A DNA stretch of 43,469 nt from Solobacterium sp. (GTDB taxonomy: Bacteria; Bacillota_I; Bacilli_A; Erysipelotrichales; Erysipelotrichaceae), in contig JAFWFE010000039.1 of the NCBI GenBank assembly GCA_017512555.1, forward strand, positions 1 through 43,469. The letters run 5' to 3'. Under the pieces are notes generated by a model. The model saw only the letters and a program-made list of their open reading frames with translations, was not told the DNA's origin and did no database searches. Positions 35,501 through 43,284 of the stretch are shown in pieces (position 1 is the stretch's first letter; every line of letters starts with the position of its first letter). Made by a program: the position numbers and the translations under genes.

Positions 35501-36171
35501 TGAAAAAAGCTTTTGATCCTGATAGTCTTTACACCGATGGTTTTAAAAACCTCACTTTATATGCTAAGTGGATTCCTAATAAATACACAGTAAGACTACA
35601 TTTAGGAGATGGTTGGGTATTCTTAAGTGCAGATGAAGGCCCTTTATTTCCAGAAGAAGGAGATTATGTTGAGTTTGAAGCATCTTATAATAAAAAGCGA
35701 ACAGCACGAAAAGTCGTGCCATTAAACACAGGTTACACTTTCCTTGGTTGGGCAATATCTGAAGAAGAGGCGGAAGAAGGCATAGTTATATATAAGTATG
35801 GGGTAAAATACAAATCTTTCGCTAAGATATATGATGATAACCCTGAAGATGGCGATATCGTTGATCTGTATCCCGTTTATCGTATAACAACTTATACTGC
35901 GAAATTAGTTTTAAATGGCGGGAAAATAGATGGATTAACTGCGAAGAATGGAAAAGCTTCCTTTAAATTCGACATAAATAGTTTTGATGAAATGTTTGGT
36001 CAGTATGTTTTCAACGCTGATGTAATCTCACGTAAAGGTTATACATTTGCGGGTTGGTACAGAAATAGTAAATTCCAAAAGTGGTCTTTATATTATGATC
36101 CGGCAGATGGTGATATCCCATACTCCATATATGGTGATATAACTTTTTACGCAAAATGGATAAAAGATTAG
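32554..36171 (+). CDS. Large secreted InlB-type (Listeria-Bacteroides) repeat protein with Glu-rich stalk
   Basis: This 1205-residue protein starts with a signal peptide (cleavage probably after RVRA) and continues directly into a Glu-rich segment to about residue 95. The remainder is about a dozen InlB B-repeat/Flg_new units with the G-Y-x-F-x-G-W and LYAxW landmarks. In the second half two repeat types alternate strictly: GWY-SDSKLKK types and GWA-type units with KYKxFAK. No LPXTG or C-terminal membrane anchor is present. The start at 32554 has AAGGAG 7 bases upstream; an ATG at 32512 lacks one. The last third is visibly richer in A/T. It is likely surface-associated, binding role inferred only. 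Confidence 0.87.
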   Translation: MKRFLSMLLSFFMLLSGMESVSIRVRAEENNGETEQPGIEVAETEERLQEKEPAEEIFVETEEEEEITVEDLPEEGVPAEESETEEEFAKSMEEEQVVTVTYDLPEGVTMEIDGQTVTGAYTYTVTDFDGEIRMPDSVPEKDGYIFKTWVVKANGYDQGSVEADEGVYLGYITDNEWHEFGYENIIVICVPQFNQMLTFSIAYHLNMEGAILGDSSEAVITHSYENIVENDFDFPRPYKEGKEYLGWAFEETASTPINNSDLFSFLETVNTTIDLYAVWDEPAPQEQTYTVIYNLNGGTLTVNGTQYTETYTEEVEAGTTYELQGDIVREGYTFDNYDLEISGNTFGTIQPGDPLENYDIYPEAGDTLTANARWWQNLDFTIRYVINLESAVFAETGNNEDIIVEKNTSYFKLDGATPSNVPWHFTGLWGFTPEDTSGVSLDEIRERVQNGETEITLYAIWKDFDHLIVYYQSAEDALIVPGDPELDFYGVGYMNEDTVVINLDVIREGYTLLGWAISPDSTEVVFTNGQELGTYFDNYSAKYLRLYAVWSEDAEEYTLNFHVNSGEIAGHPANKNGVATFAVTAAEFGNILPVRNGYTFTGWYSDSKLKKQVTPEDFAADPKNMTLYAGWTGNTYYVILHANSENAHFIVDDVSAGGQVETESDYISVVFGKESVITSKPVRVGFTFKGWATTPESTDIVYKNGTKYKAFAKAPENNSCVDLYAVWSRNTYKITYNLKGGSIEGLPVKKNVSTETYNVEEITTIKTPARNGYNFAGWYTDSKCKKEYDVTSFDPENAPANLTLYAKWTAKSYTIHFDPNIRDDFYNLYEVLSPALEKDEDGNGMLDGFVYDKSKKMTVKAKNNGYKFLGWSRDPEATKATYQAGKSYKNYSPDGEDVTLYAVWKLNTYTMKLYVNGGQYNYDALNGQGIPIAPIPVKNGVVSSKYTIEDTDPLYLVIIPTWGDKELSKKGYTFGGWYTDKKLKKAFDPDSLYTDGFKNLTLYAKWIPNKYTVRLHLGDGWVFLSADEGPLFPEEGDYVEFEASYNKKRTARKVVPLNTGYTFLGWAISEEEAEEGIVIYKYGVKYKSFAKIYDDNPEDGDIVDLYPVYRITTYTAKLVLNGGKIDGLTAKNGKASFKFDINSFDEMFGQYVFNADVISRKGYTFAGWYRNSKFQKWSLYYDPADGDIPYSIYGDITFYAKWIKD

Positions 36172-36213
36172 TTATCTCTGAAGAAAAGAGTTAACAAGGT
36201 TATATTCATAAGT

Positions 36214-36246
36214 AAAGGGAGGTTCACGTGAAGTGAACCTCCCTTT
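36214..36246 (+). terminator. Terminator after the InlB-repeat protein gene
   Basis: A perfect 14-bp stem (AAAGGGAGGTTCAC with GTGAACCTCCCTTT) encloses a GTGAA loop, 42 bases after the stop codon. The T-run after it is short, but the stem is strong. Confidence 0.82.
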
Positions 36247-36530
36247 CGTTAATCTAACCTTGAGGGTTCACCTCAATGTGATACTGTCTGGTCTTTGTTT
36301 GTTTATACGCTGATACAAAACCCACCGATATCATTCCTTCTATAGAAACAGGAACCTGTTCACATCAATATCAACCAATTTCACTATTACTGTGAAACAA
36401 TATTATGTTTTCTACATTGCTTATCCTGAAGGTGTGATATTGCCTGCCTTCATGGGAAGGGAATTCTGCCGGAGCAACTACCATTTCTTTCTGAGAAAAG
36501 GTAATATATATCATGTGAAAGGTTCTGAAT
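36247..36530 (+). other. Leader and intergenic region of the ktrB-ktrA operon
   Basis: This part of the 359-base gap between genes holds a small hairpin (TTGAGG/CCTCAA, 36260-36276) and a palindrome TTTCAC-N7-GTGAAA (36379-36397). A candidate -10 TATTAT (36401-36406) follows it. A further hairpin (ACC-TTTCT with AGAAA-GGT) lies close to the gene. I looked for a c-di-AMP (ydaO) riboswitch, often found before potassium transporter genes, and did not recognise one. Confidence 0.4.
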
Positions 36531-37895
36531 GTGAAAAGTAATAAACTTTCATCTGCACATCTGATCCCGCTGAGTTTCCTTGGCGCAATCCTGATTGGGA
36601 CGATATTACTGATGTGTCCGTTTGCGTCGGCGAATGGTACGGCAACACCATTTCTGACCGCATTGTTTACGTCAACGACATCCGTATGTGTAACGGGTCT
36701 GGTGGTTGTGGATACCTATAGTCATTGGAGTATTCTGGGTCAATTCGTGATCCTGATTCTGATTCAGATCGGTGGTCTTGGCATCATTACAATATTGTCC
36801 CTGTTGATGGTCATCACAAGAAAGAAGTTCTCGCTGGGGGACAGAATCATGTTGCAGGATGCGCTGAATCTGAATTCCCGGTCGGGAGTACTGCAGTTCA
36901 TGTTCCGGATCATCCGGGGCACATTGATTGTGGAAGCTGCCGGAGCTATTCTGTACGCATTGATCTTTGTGCGTCAGTTTGGTGCGGCAAAAGGTCTCTG
37001 GGTATCGGTATTTACCGCGATTTCTGCTTTCTGTAATGCCGGTCTGGATATTATCGGTCCGGTCAGTCTGGAAGCCTATCAGACAAATGTGCCGGTCTTG
37101 TGTATTACGATGATTCTGATCATCCTTGGCGGTCTGGGTTTTGTGGTATGGTTTGATGTATCCACAGGCATACGCAACGGTATAGAGAAGAAGTTTACCG
37201 TGCGTCAGATCGTACAGAGATTCTCTGAACATACAAAACTGATCATCAGTCTGACCGGAGGCTTGATCCTCTTTGGCACACTGATTATCTTACTGGGTGA
37301 ATACAACAATCCCGGAACGATCGGGAATATGTCCTTCGGGTATAAACTGCTGAACAGTTTGTTTGAGTCGGTGACGCTGAGAACAGCAGGTTTCAGTACC
37401 TTCCCTCAACAGGCATTGACAGACAGTTCCTGTATCCCGGCATATGTATTGATGTTTATCGGCGGTTCACCGGTAGGTACTGCCGGTGGTGTAAAGACCA
37501 TCACGTTCTTTCTGGTGATGATGAATGTGGCGGCATATGTGCGGGGAAATGACCGGCGTGTGGTCTTCCGCAGAACCGTATCTGAGGAATTGATCCGTAA
37601 GGCTGCCGCAATCGTTTCTGTAAGTATCCTGACAGTGATCGTTCTGGTATTCTTGCTGATCCAGTCCGGCGGGATGCCTTTGATCGATGGTCTCTTTGAG
37701 GTGATCAGTGCCTGCGCAACCGTAGGTTTATCCCGCGGCCTGACAGCGCAGTTGAATACGGCTGGAAGATGGATCATTATCCTGGCTATGTATCTGGGGA
37801 GGATTGGCCCGATTTCCATGGCAATCTTCTTTGTCAGAGGAAGACAAAGTGAAAAAGGGAATAATACGGCAGAAGGTAATTTCTACGTTGGATAG
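36531..37895 (+). CDS. ktrB: Potassium uptake protein, membrane subunit (KtrB/TrkH family)
   Basis: This 454-residue integral membrane protein has the four pore-like repeats of the family: TSVCVTGL, SAFCNAGLD, LRTAGFS and SACATVGLS, with the selectivity glycines. It moves K+ (often with Na+) across the cytoplasmic membrane and assembles with the KtrA ring encoded 9 bases downstream. It starts at GTG (36531) with AAAGG upstream. Two further hydrophobic helices per repeat fit the expected topology. Confidence 0.93.
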   Translation: MKSNKLSSAHLIPLSFLGAILIGTILLMCPFASANGTATPFLTALFTSTTSVCVTGLVVVDTYSHWSILGQFVILILIQIGGLGIITILSLLMVITRKKFSLGDRIMLQDALNLNSRSGVLQFMFRIIRGTLIVEAAGAILYALIFVRQFGAAKGLWVSVFTAISAFCNAGLDIIGPVSLEAYQTNVPVLCITMILIILGGLGFVVWFDVSTGIRNGIEKKFTVRQIVQRFSEHTKLIISLTGGLILFGTLIILLGEYNNPGTIGNMSFGYKLLNSLFESVTLRTAGFSTFPQQALTDSSCIPAYVLMFIGGSPVGTAGGVKTITFFLVMMNVAAYVRGNDRRVVFRRTVSEELIRKAAAIVSVSILTVIVLVFLLIQSGGMPLIDGLFEVISACATVGLSRGLTAQLNTAGRWIIILAMYLGRIGPISMAIFFVRGRQSEKGNNTAEGNFYVG

Positions 37896-37904
37896 GAGGT
37901 TTCT

Positions 37905-38552
37905 ATGGCTAGAAAATCAGTAGCGGTGCTCGGACTTGGCAAGTATGGCTTAAGCCTGGCGAAGAGTTTATATGAGATGGGTGTGGATGTTCTTGGGGCG
38001 GATATGGATCCTGACCGGGTCAAGGAAGCGGCAGGTTGCACTACCGCGGCAGTTTGCGCAGATCTTTCCGTAGAGGATGAGGTATTGGCTCTGGAACTCA
38101 GTAATATGGATATTGTCGTAACAGCCATGGGTGAGAACCTGACTTCCAGTATCATGTGTGTTGTGATTGCCAAGGAACAGGATGTTCCCCTGATCGTTGC
38201 CAAGTGTTCCAATAAGCGCATGGCTTCGATCCTGACGAAAGTCGGGGCAGATAAGACGATTATCCCGGAGGAAGAGGAAGGTATACGTTCTGCCAGGATC
38301 CTGGCAAATGACAACATGCTGGATTACTTCCAGATCGGCAGTAATCTCTCCATGGTGGAAATGCGTCCCAAGGATCAGTGGATAGGAAAGACACTGACGG
38401 AACTGCATCTGAGGAAAACACATAATCTCAATGTTGTGGCTGTAAAGGAAGAGGGAGGACAGTGGGAACTGGCAGATCCTGAGAATCCGTTCACCACAAC
38501 CATGAAGCTTCTGATCGTACTGGAAAGCGATGATCTGGGCAGACTGGAATAA
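37905..38552 (+). CDS. ktrA: Potassium uptake regulatory subunit (KtrA/TrkA, RCK domains)
   Basis: This 215-residue cytoplasmic protein has an RCK_N Rossmann domain (VLGLGKYGLSLAKSLYEMG, ADMDPDR) that binds ATP/ADP or NAD, and a C-terminal RCK_C domain (about 140-215). The latter is a known c-di-AMP binding site in this family. It forms an octameric ring gating KtrB. AGGAGG precedes the ATG. It is directly downstream of ktrB and followed by a terminator. Confidence 0.93.
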   Translation: MARKSVAVLGLGKYGLSLAKSLYEMGVDVLGADMDPDRVKEAAGCTTAAVCADLSVEDEVLALELSNMDIVVTAMGENLTSSIMCVVIAKEQDVPLIVAKCSNKRMASILTKVGADKTIIPEEEEGIRSARILANDNMLDYFQIGSNLSMVEMRPKDQWIGKTLTELHLRKTHNLNVVAVKEEGGQWELADPENPFTTTMKLLIVLESDDLGRLE

Positions 38553-38561
38553 GATATAGAG

Positions 38562-38590
38562 AACTCTTATCAGAGTGGATAAGAGTTTTT
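38562..38590 (+). terminator. Terminator after ktrA
   Basis: AACTCTTATC and GATAAGAGTT form a perfect 10-bp stem with a 6-base loop and end in TTTTT. Confidence 0.88.
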
Positions 38591-38748
38591 CTTTATCCGG
38601 CACAGTGTATACGCAGAAATAAATAAGTGCCGGATCCTGCCTGTTCAGATGTATCACGGAATACCGAAATAAATATGTTTATGTGATAATAAAGAAGAAT
38701 TCATGTACTTGATCATCCATGATAATGACTTACAGAAGGAGGATATGT

Positions 38749-40119
38749 ATGATTGAAAGAATCAAGCAGTATCTCAAAGATAATCAGACATTTTTTACAG
38801 ACAAGATGAATGAGATCTGGGAACATCCAGAACTTGCGTATAACGAGTATTATTCGTATAAAGTACTGGCAGATGGACTGAAAGAAAAGGGATTTGCGGT
38901 AGAAACAGGGATTGATGGTATACCGACAGCGTTCAAGGCAGTCTGGGGCAGCGGTAAGCCGGTGATTGGCTTTTTGGCGGAGTATGACGCTTTATCCGGA
39001 TTGAGCCAGAAGAGACAGTGTCCGTCAGTAGATCCAATCGATCCGGGGGCTCCGGGTCATGGCTGCGGGCATAATACGCTTGGAGTCTGCTGTGCAGCGG
39101 CAGCGTGTGCGGCGAAGTCTGTCATGGAACAGGATGGATTACCCGGGACATTGATCGTCTTCGGCTGTCCGGCGGAGGAACAAGGCTGTGGTAAGTCCTT
39201 CATGACCAGGGATGGTGTCTTTGATGAACTGGATATTGCGTTGGCACCTCATCCCGGAACAGACAACGTGATCATGGCAGATTCCATGCTTGCGAACATC
39301 CAGGGAATCTTCCGTTTCAAGGGAACCCCGGCACATGCGTCTTCCATGCCTGACAGAGGGCGAAGCGCGCTGGATGCCGCAGACCTGATGATCATGGGAA
39401 CACAGTTCCTGCGTGAACATGTGACTACCGACGCCAGAATCCATTACGCATATCTGGATACAGGCGGAACCGCGCCGAATGTCGTACAGTCCACAGCAGC
39501 TCTGTTGTACTATATGCGGGCACCGAAAGTTGAACAGGTACAGGATATCTATACCCGTATGGTAGATATCGCCCGCGGGGCAGCACTGATGACAGGAACC
39601 CAGATGGAATACAGTATTGAATCCGCAATGCGTGAACTTGTCCCGAATGACGTGCTGGGACAGCTGGCGGCGGAATGCTGGAAAGAGATCGGTACATGCG
39701 AATTCTCTGAACAGGCGATGGAAGTTGTCAGAACCATGGCGCCTGCCGTAGGACATCAGCCGGAAGAAGAAGGTCTGATCGACCTTAAGATCCCGGAGTA
39801 TAGATCCATGGGTAAACCAGGGTTCGGGTCTACCGATGTCGGTGATGTGTCCATCAAGATTCCGACCGTGATGATCATGTATGCCGGAGAGGTTAAGGGA
39901 ACACCCGGACACTCCTGGCAGCTGGTGGCACAGAGCGGTACACCGCTGATGCAGGAAGCCGCGATTCACTGCGCATCTCTCCTTGCCGGAATTACCCTCC
40001 GTGTGATCCAGGATCCTGCGATTGTGGAGAAGGCGAAGGAAGAACTGATGCAGAAGACGGGATGTAACTATGTGAGTCTGATTCCCGAGGATGTGAAACC
40101 ACCGATCAAGAAAGGATAG
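38749..40119 (+). CDS. M20-family amidohydrolase, AbgB/aminobenzoyl-glutamate hydrolase-like
   Basis: This 456-residue M20 metallohydrolase has GHGCGHNTLG (metal ligand histidines and bridging Cys), the catalytic Glu pair in PAEEQGCGK, HPGTDNV, and a dimerisation domain in the middle with GTPAHASS. Its closest recognisable group is AbgB, which cleaves p-aminobenzoyl-glutamate, but other N-acyl amino acid amides are equally possible. The start at 38749 has AAGGAGG at good spacing; longer starts do not. It is followed after 14 bases by a flavoprotein gene in the same operon. Confidence 0.85.
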   Translation: MIERIKQYLKDNQTFFTDKMNEIWEHPELAYNEYYSYKVLADGLKEKGFAVETGIDGIPTAFKAVWGSGKPVIGFLAEYDALSGLSQKRQCPSVDPIDPGAPGHGCGHNTLGVCCAAAACAAKSVMEQDGLPGTLIVFGCPAEEQGCGKSFMTRDGVFDELDIALAPHPGTDNVIMADSMLANIQGIFRFKGTPAHASSMPDRGRSALDAADLMIMGTQFLREHVTTDARIHYAYLDTGGTAPNVVQSTAALLYYMRAPKVEQVQDIYTRMVDIARGAALMTGTQMEYSIESAMRELVPNDVLGQLAAECWKEIGTCEFSEQAMEVVRTMAPAVGHQPEEEGLIDLKIPEYRSMGKPGFGSTDVGDVSIKIPTVMIMYAGEVKGTPGHSWQLVAQSGTPLMQEAAIHCASLLAGITLRVIQDPAIVEKAKEELMQKTGCNYVSLIPEDVKPPIKKG

Positions 40120-40133
40120 TAACAGGTTTAACG

Positions 40134-41279
40134 ATGAAGTTAGTCATACATGATCTGAATCCGGAAGAATGGAAACAGATCCGGGAAGAATATGCAGAAA
40201 ACGATATCATTTCAGACAACGGGAAGATACAGCCGTGTATCGGATGCTTTTCCTGCTGGAACAAAACACCGGGACAGTGCATAGTCAAAGACGGATATGA
40301 AGATATGGGATACCGGATTCATCATGCGGATGAGGTCATCGTGATCAGCAGGTATACTTTCGGAGGCTTCTCCGGGTTTGTGAAGAATGTCTTTGACCGC
40401 AGTCTAGGCTATGTGTTACCTCAATTTGAAGTCGTCAGGGGAGAGACACACCACCAGAAACGATACGAAGAGAATAAACCATTTACGTTTATCTTCTACG
40501 GTCATGACCTGGGGGAAAAAGAGAAGGAAAGCGCAGAAAGTTATGTACAGGCTGTATGCGCCAATATCCGTGGATATGTGAAAGAAGTACAGTTCCGGGA
40601 ATCTCCAAAGGAGTGCATACCTTCACCGGGGATAACACATACACATCAGGGAAAGATTCTCCTTCTCAACGGCAGTATGCGTTCCGCGCACGGGAATTCC
40701 GCGATATTCGCGCGTAAACTGGCAGACCAGCTCAATGCGGAGACGGTGACGATTGCCTTACAGCAATATAAGGATCGCATGCCGGAACTGTTCAGGATCA
40801 TGGAAGAAGTATCTGCCGTGGTGCTGTGTATGCCTTTGTACGTGGATGGATTGCCTTCACAGGTGATCCGGTTCATGGAGAAAGCGCAGAAGGAGTACAA
40901 GGGAGAACCGAAAAAGATCTATGTCCTGTCAAATATGGGCTTGTATGAAAGTAAGCAACTTGTCCATCTTTTTGAGAGTGTAAAACAGTGGTGCACGGCG
41001 ATGAACTTTGAATACTGCGGAGGTCTTGGTATCAGTGCAGGTGAACTTGTCGGTGTCCTGTTACCGTATGTTTCCTTCAAATACAGTCCGATGGGAAAGA
41101 TCACGGAAGGTATACGAAAGCTTGCGGATAGAATCAATCATAAACAGACAGGTGAAGATCTGTATGTGGAACCGGAAGGATTCCCGCGTTCTCTGTATAT
41201 CCAGATTGCCAACATCAGCTGGAACAGGACAGCCCGGAAGAACGGTATTGACCCGAAAGATTTGTATCGTAAGTTATAA
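40134..41279 (+). CDS. Two-domain flavodoxin-fold protein with Cys motif
   Basis: This 381-residue protein consists of two flavodoxin-like parts. The first (about 1-165) lacks the usual N-terminal NGSPR phosphate loop but has C35-x2-C38-x2-C41-x7-C49 (PCIGCFSCWNKTPGQC), typical of NADPH-dependent FMN reductases and iron-sulfur flavoproteins. The second (from about 172) starts KILLLNGSMRSAHGNS, a good FMN loop, but lacks the Cys motif. It probably is an NAD(P)H- or ferredoxin-linked oxidoreductase. Why it is paired with an M20 hydrolase is not known. It ends before a terminator. Confidence 0.75.
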   Translation: MKLVIHDLNPEEWKQIREEYAENDIISDNGKIQPCIGCFSCWNKTPGQCIVKDGYEDMGYRIHHADEVIVISRYTFGGFSGFVKNVFDRSLGYVLPQFEVVRGETHHQKRYEENKPFTFIFYGHDLGEKEKESAESYVQAVCANIRGYVKEVQFRESPKECIPSPGITHTHQGKILLLNGSMRSAHGNSAIFARKLADQLNAETVTIALQQYKDRMPELFRIMEEVSAVVLCMPLYVDGLPSQVIRFMEKAQKEYKGEPKKIYVLSNMGLYESKQLVHLFESVKQWCTAMNFEYCGGLGISAGELVGVLLPYVSFKYSPMGKITEGIRKLADRINHKQTGEDLYVEPEGFPRSLYIQIANISWNRTARKNGIDPKDLYRKL

Positions 41280-41299
41280 TTTGAAGAGTACATGGAAAT

Positions 41300-41338
41300 A
41301 AGCGGATTGCCGGAATCAGGTATTCCGCTTTTTTGTTT
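41300..41338 (+). terminator. Terminator after the flavoprotein gene
   Basis: AAGCGGA (41300-41306) with TCCGCTT (41324-41330), or the alternative inner stem CGGAAT/ATTCCG (41311-41327), is followed by TTTTTTG. Confidence 0.82.
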
Positions 41339-41374
41339 TTTTGATACAATACTCGTGGTAAAAGGAAACTAACT

Positions 41375-41926
41375 ATGAATTATGTCATTGTCAATATTCT
41401 GGTGATTGTTCTGGAGTGTATCGGTTTGTGGATCAGTGTGCGGGCACGGAAGTGGAAGGTGTTTGTGTACTATACACAGCTGGCGAATATGGTCGCGTTG
41501 CTGTCCAGTGTTGTCCTGGTGCTTACCGGGATGAATCGTTACGCGGTGATGCTCAGGTATCTCAGCAGTGTGATGCTGCTGATGACATTCCTGATTACCT
41601 TGTTTGTGCTGGTGCCGATGGGCGGGGGTTTTAAGAAACTGATGTTTGATGGTAACGGAATCTACCATCATACTCTATGCCCGGTCATCTCCATCGCTTC
41701 GTATGTATTCCTGGAGGAACATATCACCGTGCTGGCATTACCTATAGTAGTTACTGCGGTGTACGGGATCGTCATGTTAATTCTGAATATCATGAAGATC
41801 TATGACGGCCCTTATCCGTTTTTCCGTGTGTACAAGCAGAGTGTGGCTGCGTCCATTCTGTGGTTTATCGCACTGCCGGTAATTATTACGGCAGTTTCCA
41901 TGTGTATTTCGTTTATTGCGCGTTGA
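41375..41926 (+). CDS. Polytopic membrane protein, Pr6Pr/FAR-17a-like
   Basis: This 183-residue protein has about five to six hydrophobic helices and the segments YYTQLANMVALLSS and YHHTLCPVISIASYVFLEE. These resemble the Pr6Pr (FAR-17a/AIG1-like) family of bacterial membrane proteins, whose role is unknown. It is 12 bases upstream of an MFS transporter gene and probably co-transcribed. A TACAAT at 41345-41350 may be its -10. Confidence 0.6.
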   Translation: MNYVIVNILVIVLECIGLWISVRARKWKVFVYYTQLANMVALLSSVVLVLTGMNRYAVMLRYLSSVMLLMTFLITLFVLVPMGGGFKKLMFDGNGIYHHTLCPVISIASYVFLEEHITVLALPIVVTAVYGIVMLILNIMKIYDGPYPFFRVYKQSVAASILWFIALPVIITAVSMCISFIAR

Positions 41927-41938
41927 TTCAGAGGTTTT

Positions 41939-43168
41939 ATGAAGAATAAGAAGATATTTTACGGATGGATCATCGTTGCGGCTGCGTGCCTCATCATGGG
42001 TACAACAACCGGTATCGTCACCAACTGCAACAGCTTATTTATCCGTCCGATTGCGGAAGATCTCGGGGTATCCAGACAGGCGGTAAGTACGATGGTATCC
42101 CTGCAGAACTTCGGGATGATGTTTACGGCATTTATGGCCGGAAGGATCTTTACTGAGGATAATATTGTCAAGGTGATGAGGGCTGCCATCACAGTTATGG
42201 TGATCACGTATTTCTGTAACTCCTTTGTCCACCAGATCTGGATCATGTATATCACATACCTGATCAACGGGGTGATGTTATGCCTGGTATCCATGCTGCC
42301 GACAACGTTCCTGATCAATAACTGGTTCCGGGATAAAGTGGGTTTTGCCTTAGGACTGGCTTCCATGGGTTCCGGGTTTGGCGGAGCGATCTTCAACATG
42401 ATTGCCGGACATCTGATGGATTCCATGGGCTGGCGGATGACCTACCGTGTGCTTGCGTTATGCATGGCTGTCATGGCAGTGCCGTGTATCTTTCTGGTCC
42501 TGAAACTGAGACCTTCGGATATTGGTCTGACTCCGTATCAGGAGAACGGTACTTCGGCACAGACAGAAGAAACACCAGTGATTGGATATACATTTGCGGA
42601 AGTCAGGAAGATGCCTAAATTCTGGTTTATGTGTTTTTTGACTGTGCTTGTCGGAACGACCATGTTCAGTATGTATTCTTCGATATCTCCGCATCTGCAG
42701 GATAAGGGATATTCCCTGGTATTCAGCGCGAATGTACTAAGTGTATGCCTGTTTGCGATGGCAGCAGGAAAAGTAGTAATCGGCAAGATCTTTGACCGTT
42801 TCGGTGTCAGGGTAGGATATTGCTGGGCATGTCTGTGCCTGTTACTTGGCATGGTAGGCATGTTGTTCTGCCGGTATGTTCCGATGTTGATCTTCCTTGT
42901 GCTTGGGGTGGCGTTTGGCGCAATCTTCGGCGCTGTAGTATATCCTTTGACCATTCCCAAGGTATTTGGACGCAGGGAATACCGGGCAATTCTCGGACCG
43001 TTTTCAGCGCTGATGTCTTTCGGCGGTGTGCTGGGTCCGTTGTTTGCGGGTAAGATCTTTGACCTGACGGGATCGTATGATCCTTGTTTCCGGATCGATA
43101 TAGTTGTTCTGGCAGTGATTATCCTGATTATGTTCAGGATCCTGCCTTCACGTGAACAGGAACTATAA
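41939..43168 (+). CDS. MFS transporter, OFA (oxalate-formate antiporter)-like
   Basis: This 409-residue protein has twelve predicted transmembrane helices and starts KKIFYGWIIVAAACLIMGTTTG, like OFA-family MFS proteins. The interhelix loop FRDKVGFALGLASMGSGFGG matches the motif typical of monocarboxylate/OFA transporters. Substrates in the family include oxalate, formate, lactate and pyruvate; here the substrate is unknown. The helix-6/7 loop is hydrophilic. It is the last gene of its unit, followed by a terminator. Confidence 0.85.
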   Translation: MKNKKIFYGWIIVAAACLIMGTTTGIVTNCNSLFIRPIAEDLGVSRQAVSTMVSLQNFGMMFTAFMAGRIFTEDNIVKVMRAAITVMVITYFCNSFVHQIWIMYITYLINGVMLCLVSMLPTTFLINNWFRDKVGFALGLASMGSGFGGAIFNMIAGHLMDSMGWRMTYRVLALCMAVMAVPCIFLVLKLRPSDIGLTPYQENGTSAQTEETPVIGYTFAEVRKMPKFWFMCFLTVLVGTTMFSMYSSISPHLQDKGYSLVFSANVLSVCLFAMAAGKVVIGKIFDRFGVRVGYCWACLCLLLGMVGMLFCRYVPMLIFLVLGVAFGAIFGAVVYPLTIPKVFGRREYRAILGPFSALMSFGGVLGPLFAGKIFDLTGSYDPCFRIDIVVLAVIILIMFRILPSREQEL

Positions 43169-43195
43169 CCGGGCATAAGAATACCGAGGATTTAT

Positions 43196-43241
43196 ATCAT
43201 AATGTTGCGGAGTAACATCCTGCATACATTATGATTTTTTG
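43196..43241 (+). terminator. Terminator after the MFS gene
   Basis: ATCATAATGT (43196-43205) and ACATTATGAT (43226-43235) form a perfect 10-bp stem. The loop can pair further (GCGGA with TCCTGC), and a T-run follows. Confidence 0.82.
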
Positions 43242-43284
43242 TTTTTCTGTACAATATACTCAAGAAGAAAAGGAGTTTTCTGGT

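Noticed and set aside
36247..36530. c-di-AMP (ydaO) riboswitch before ktrB
   Set aside because: The expected conserved blocks are not visible; only short hairpins and a palindrome are present. CTGAGA in the leader recalls a TPP element, but the rest of that motif is missing.
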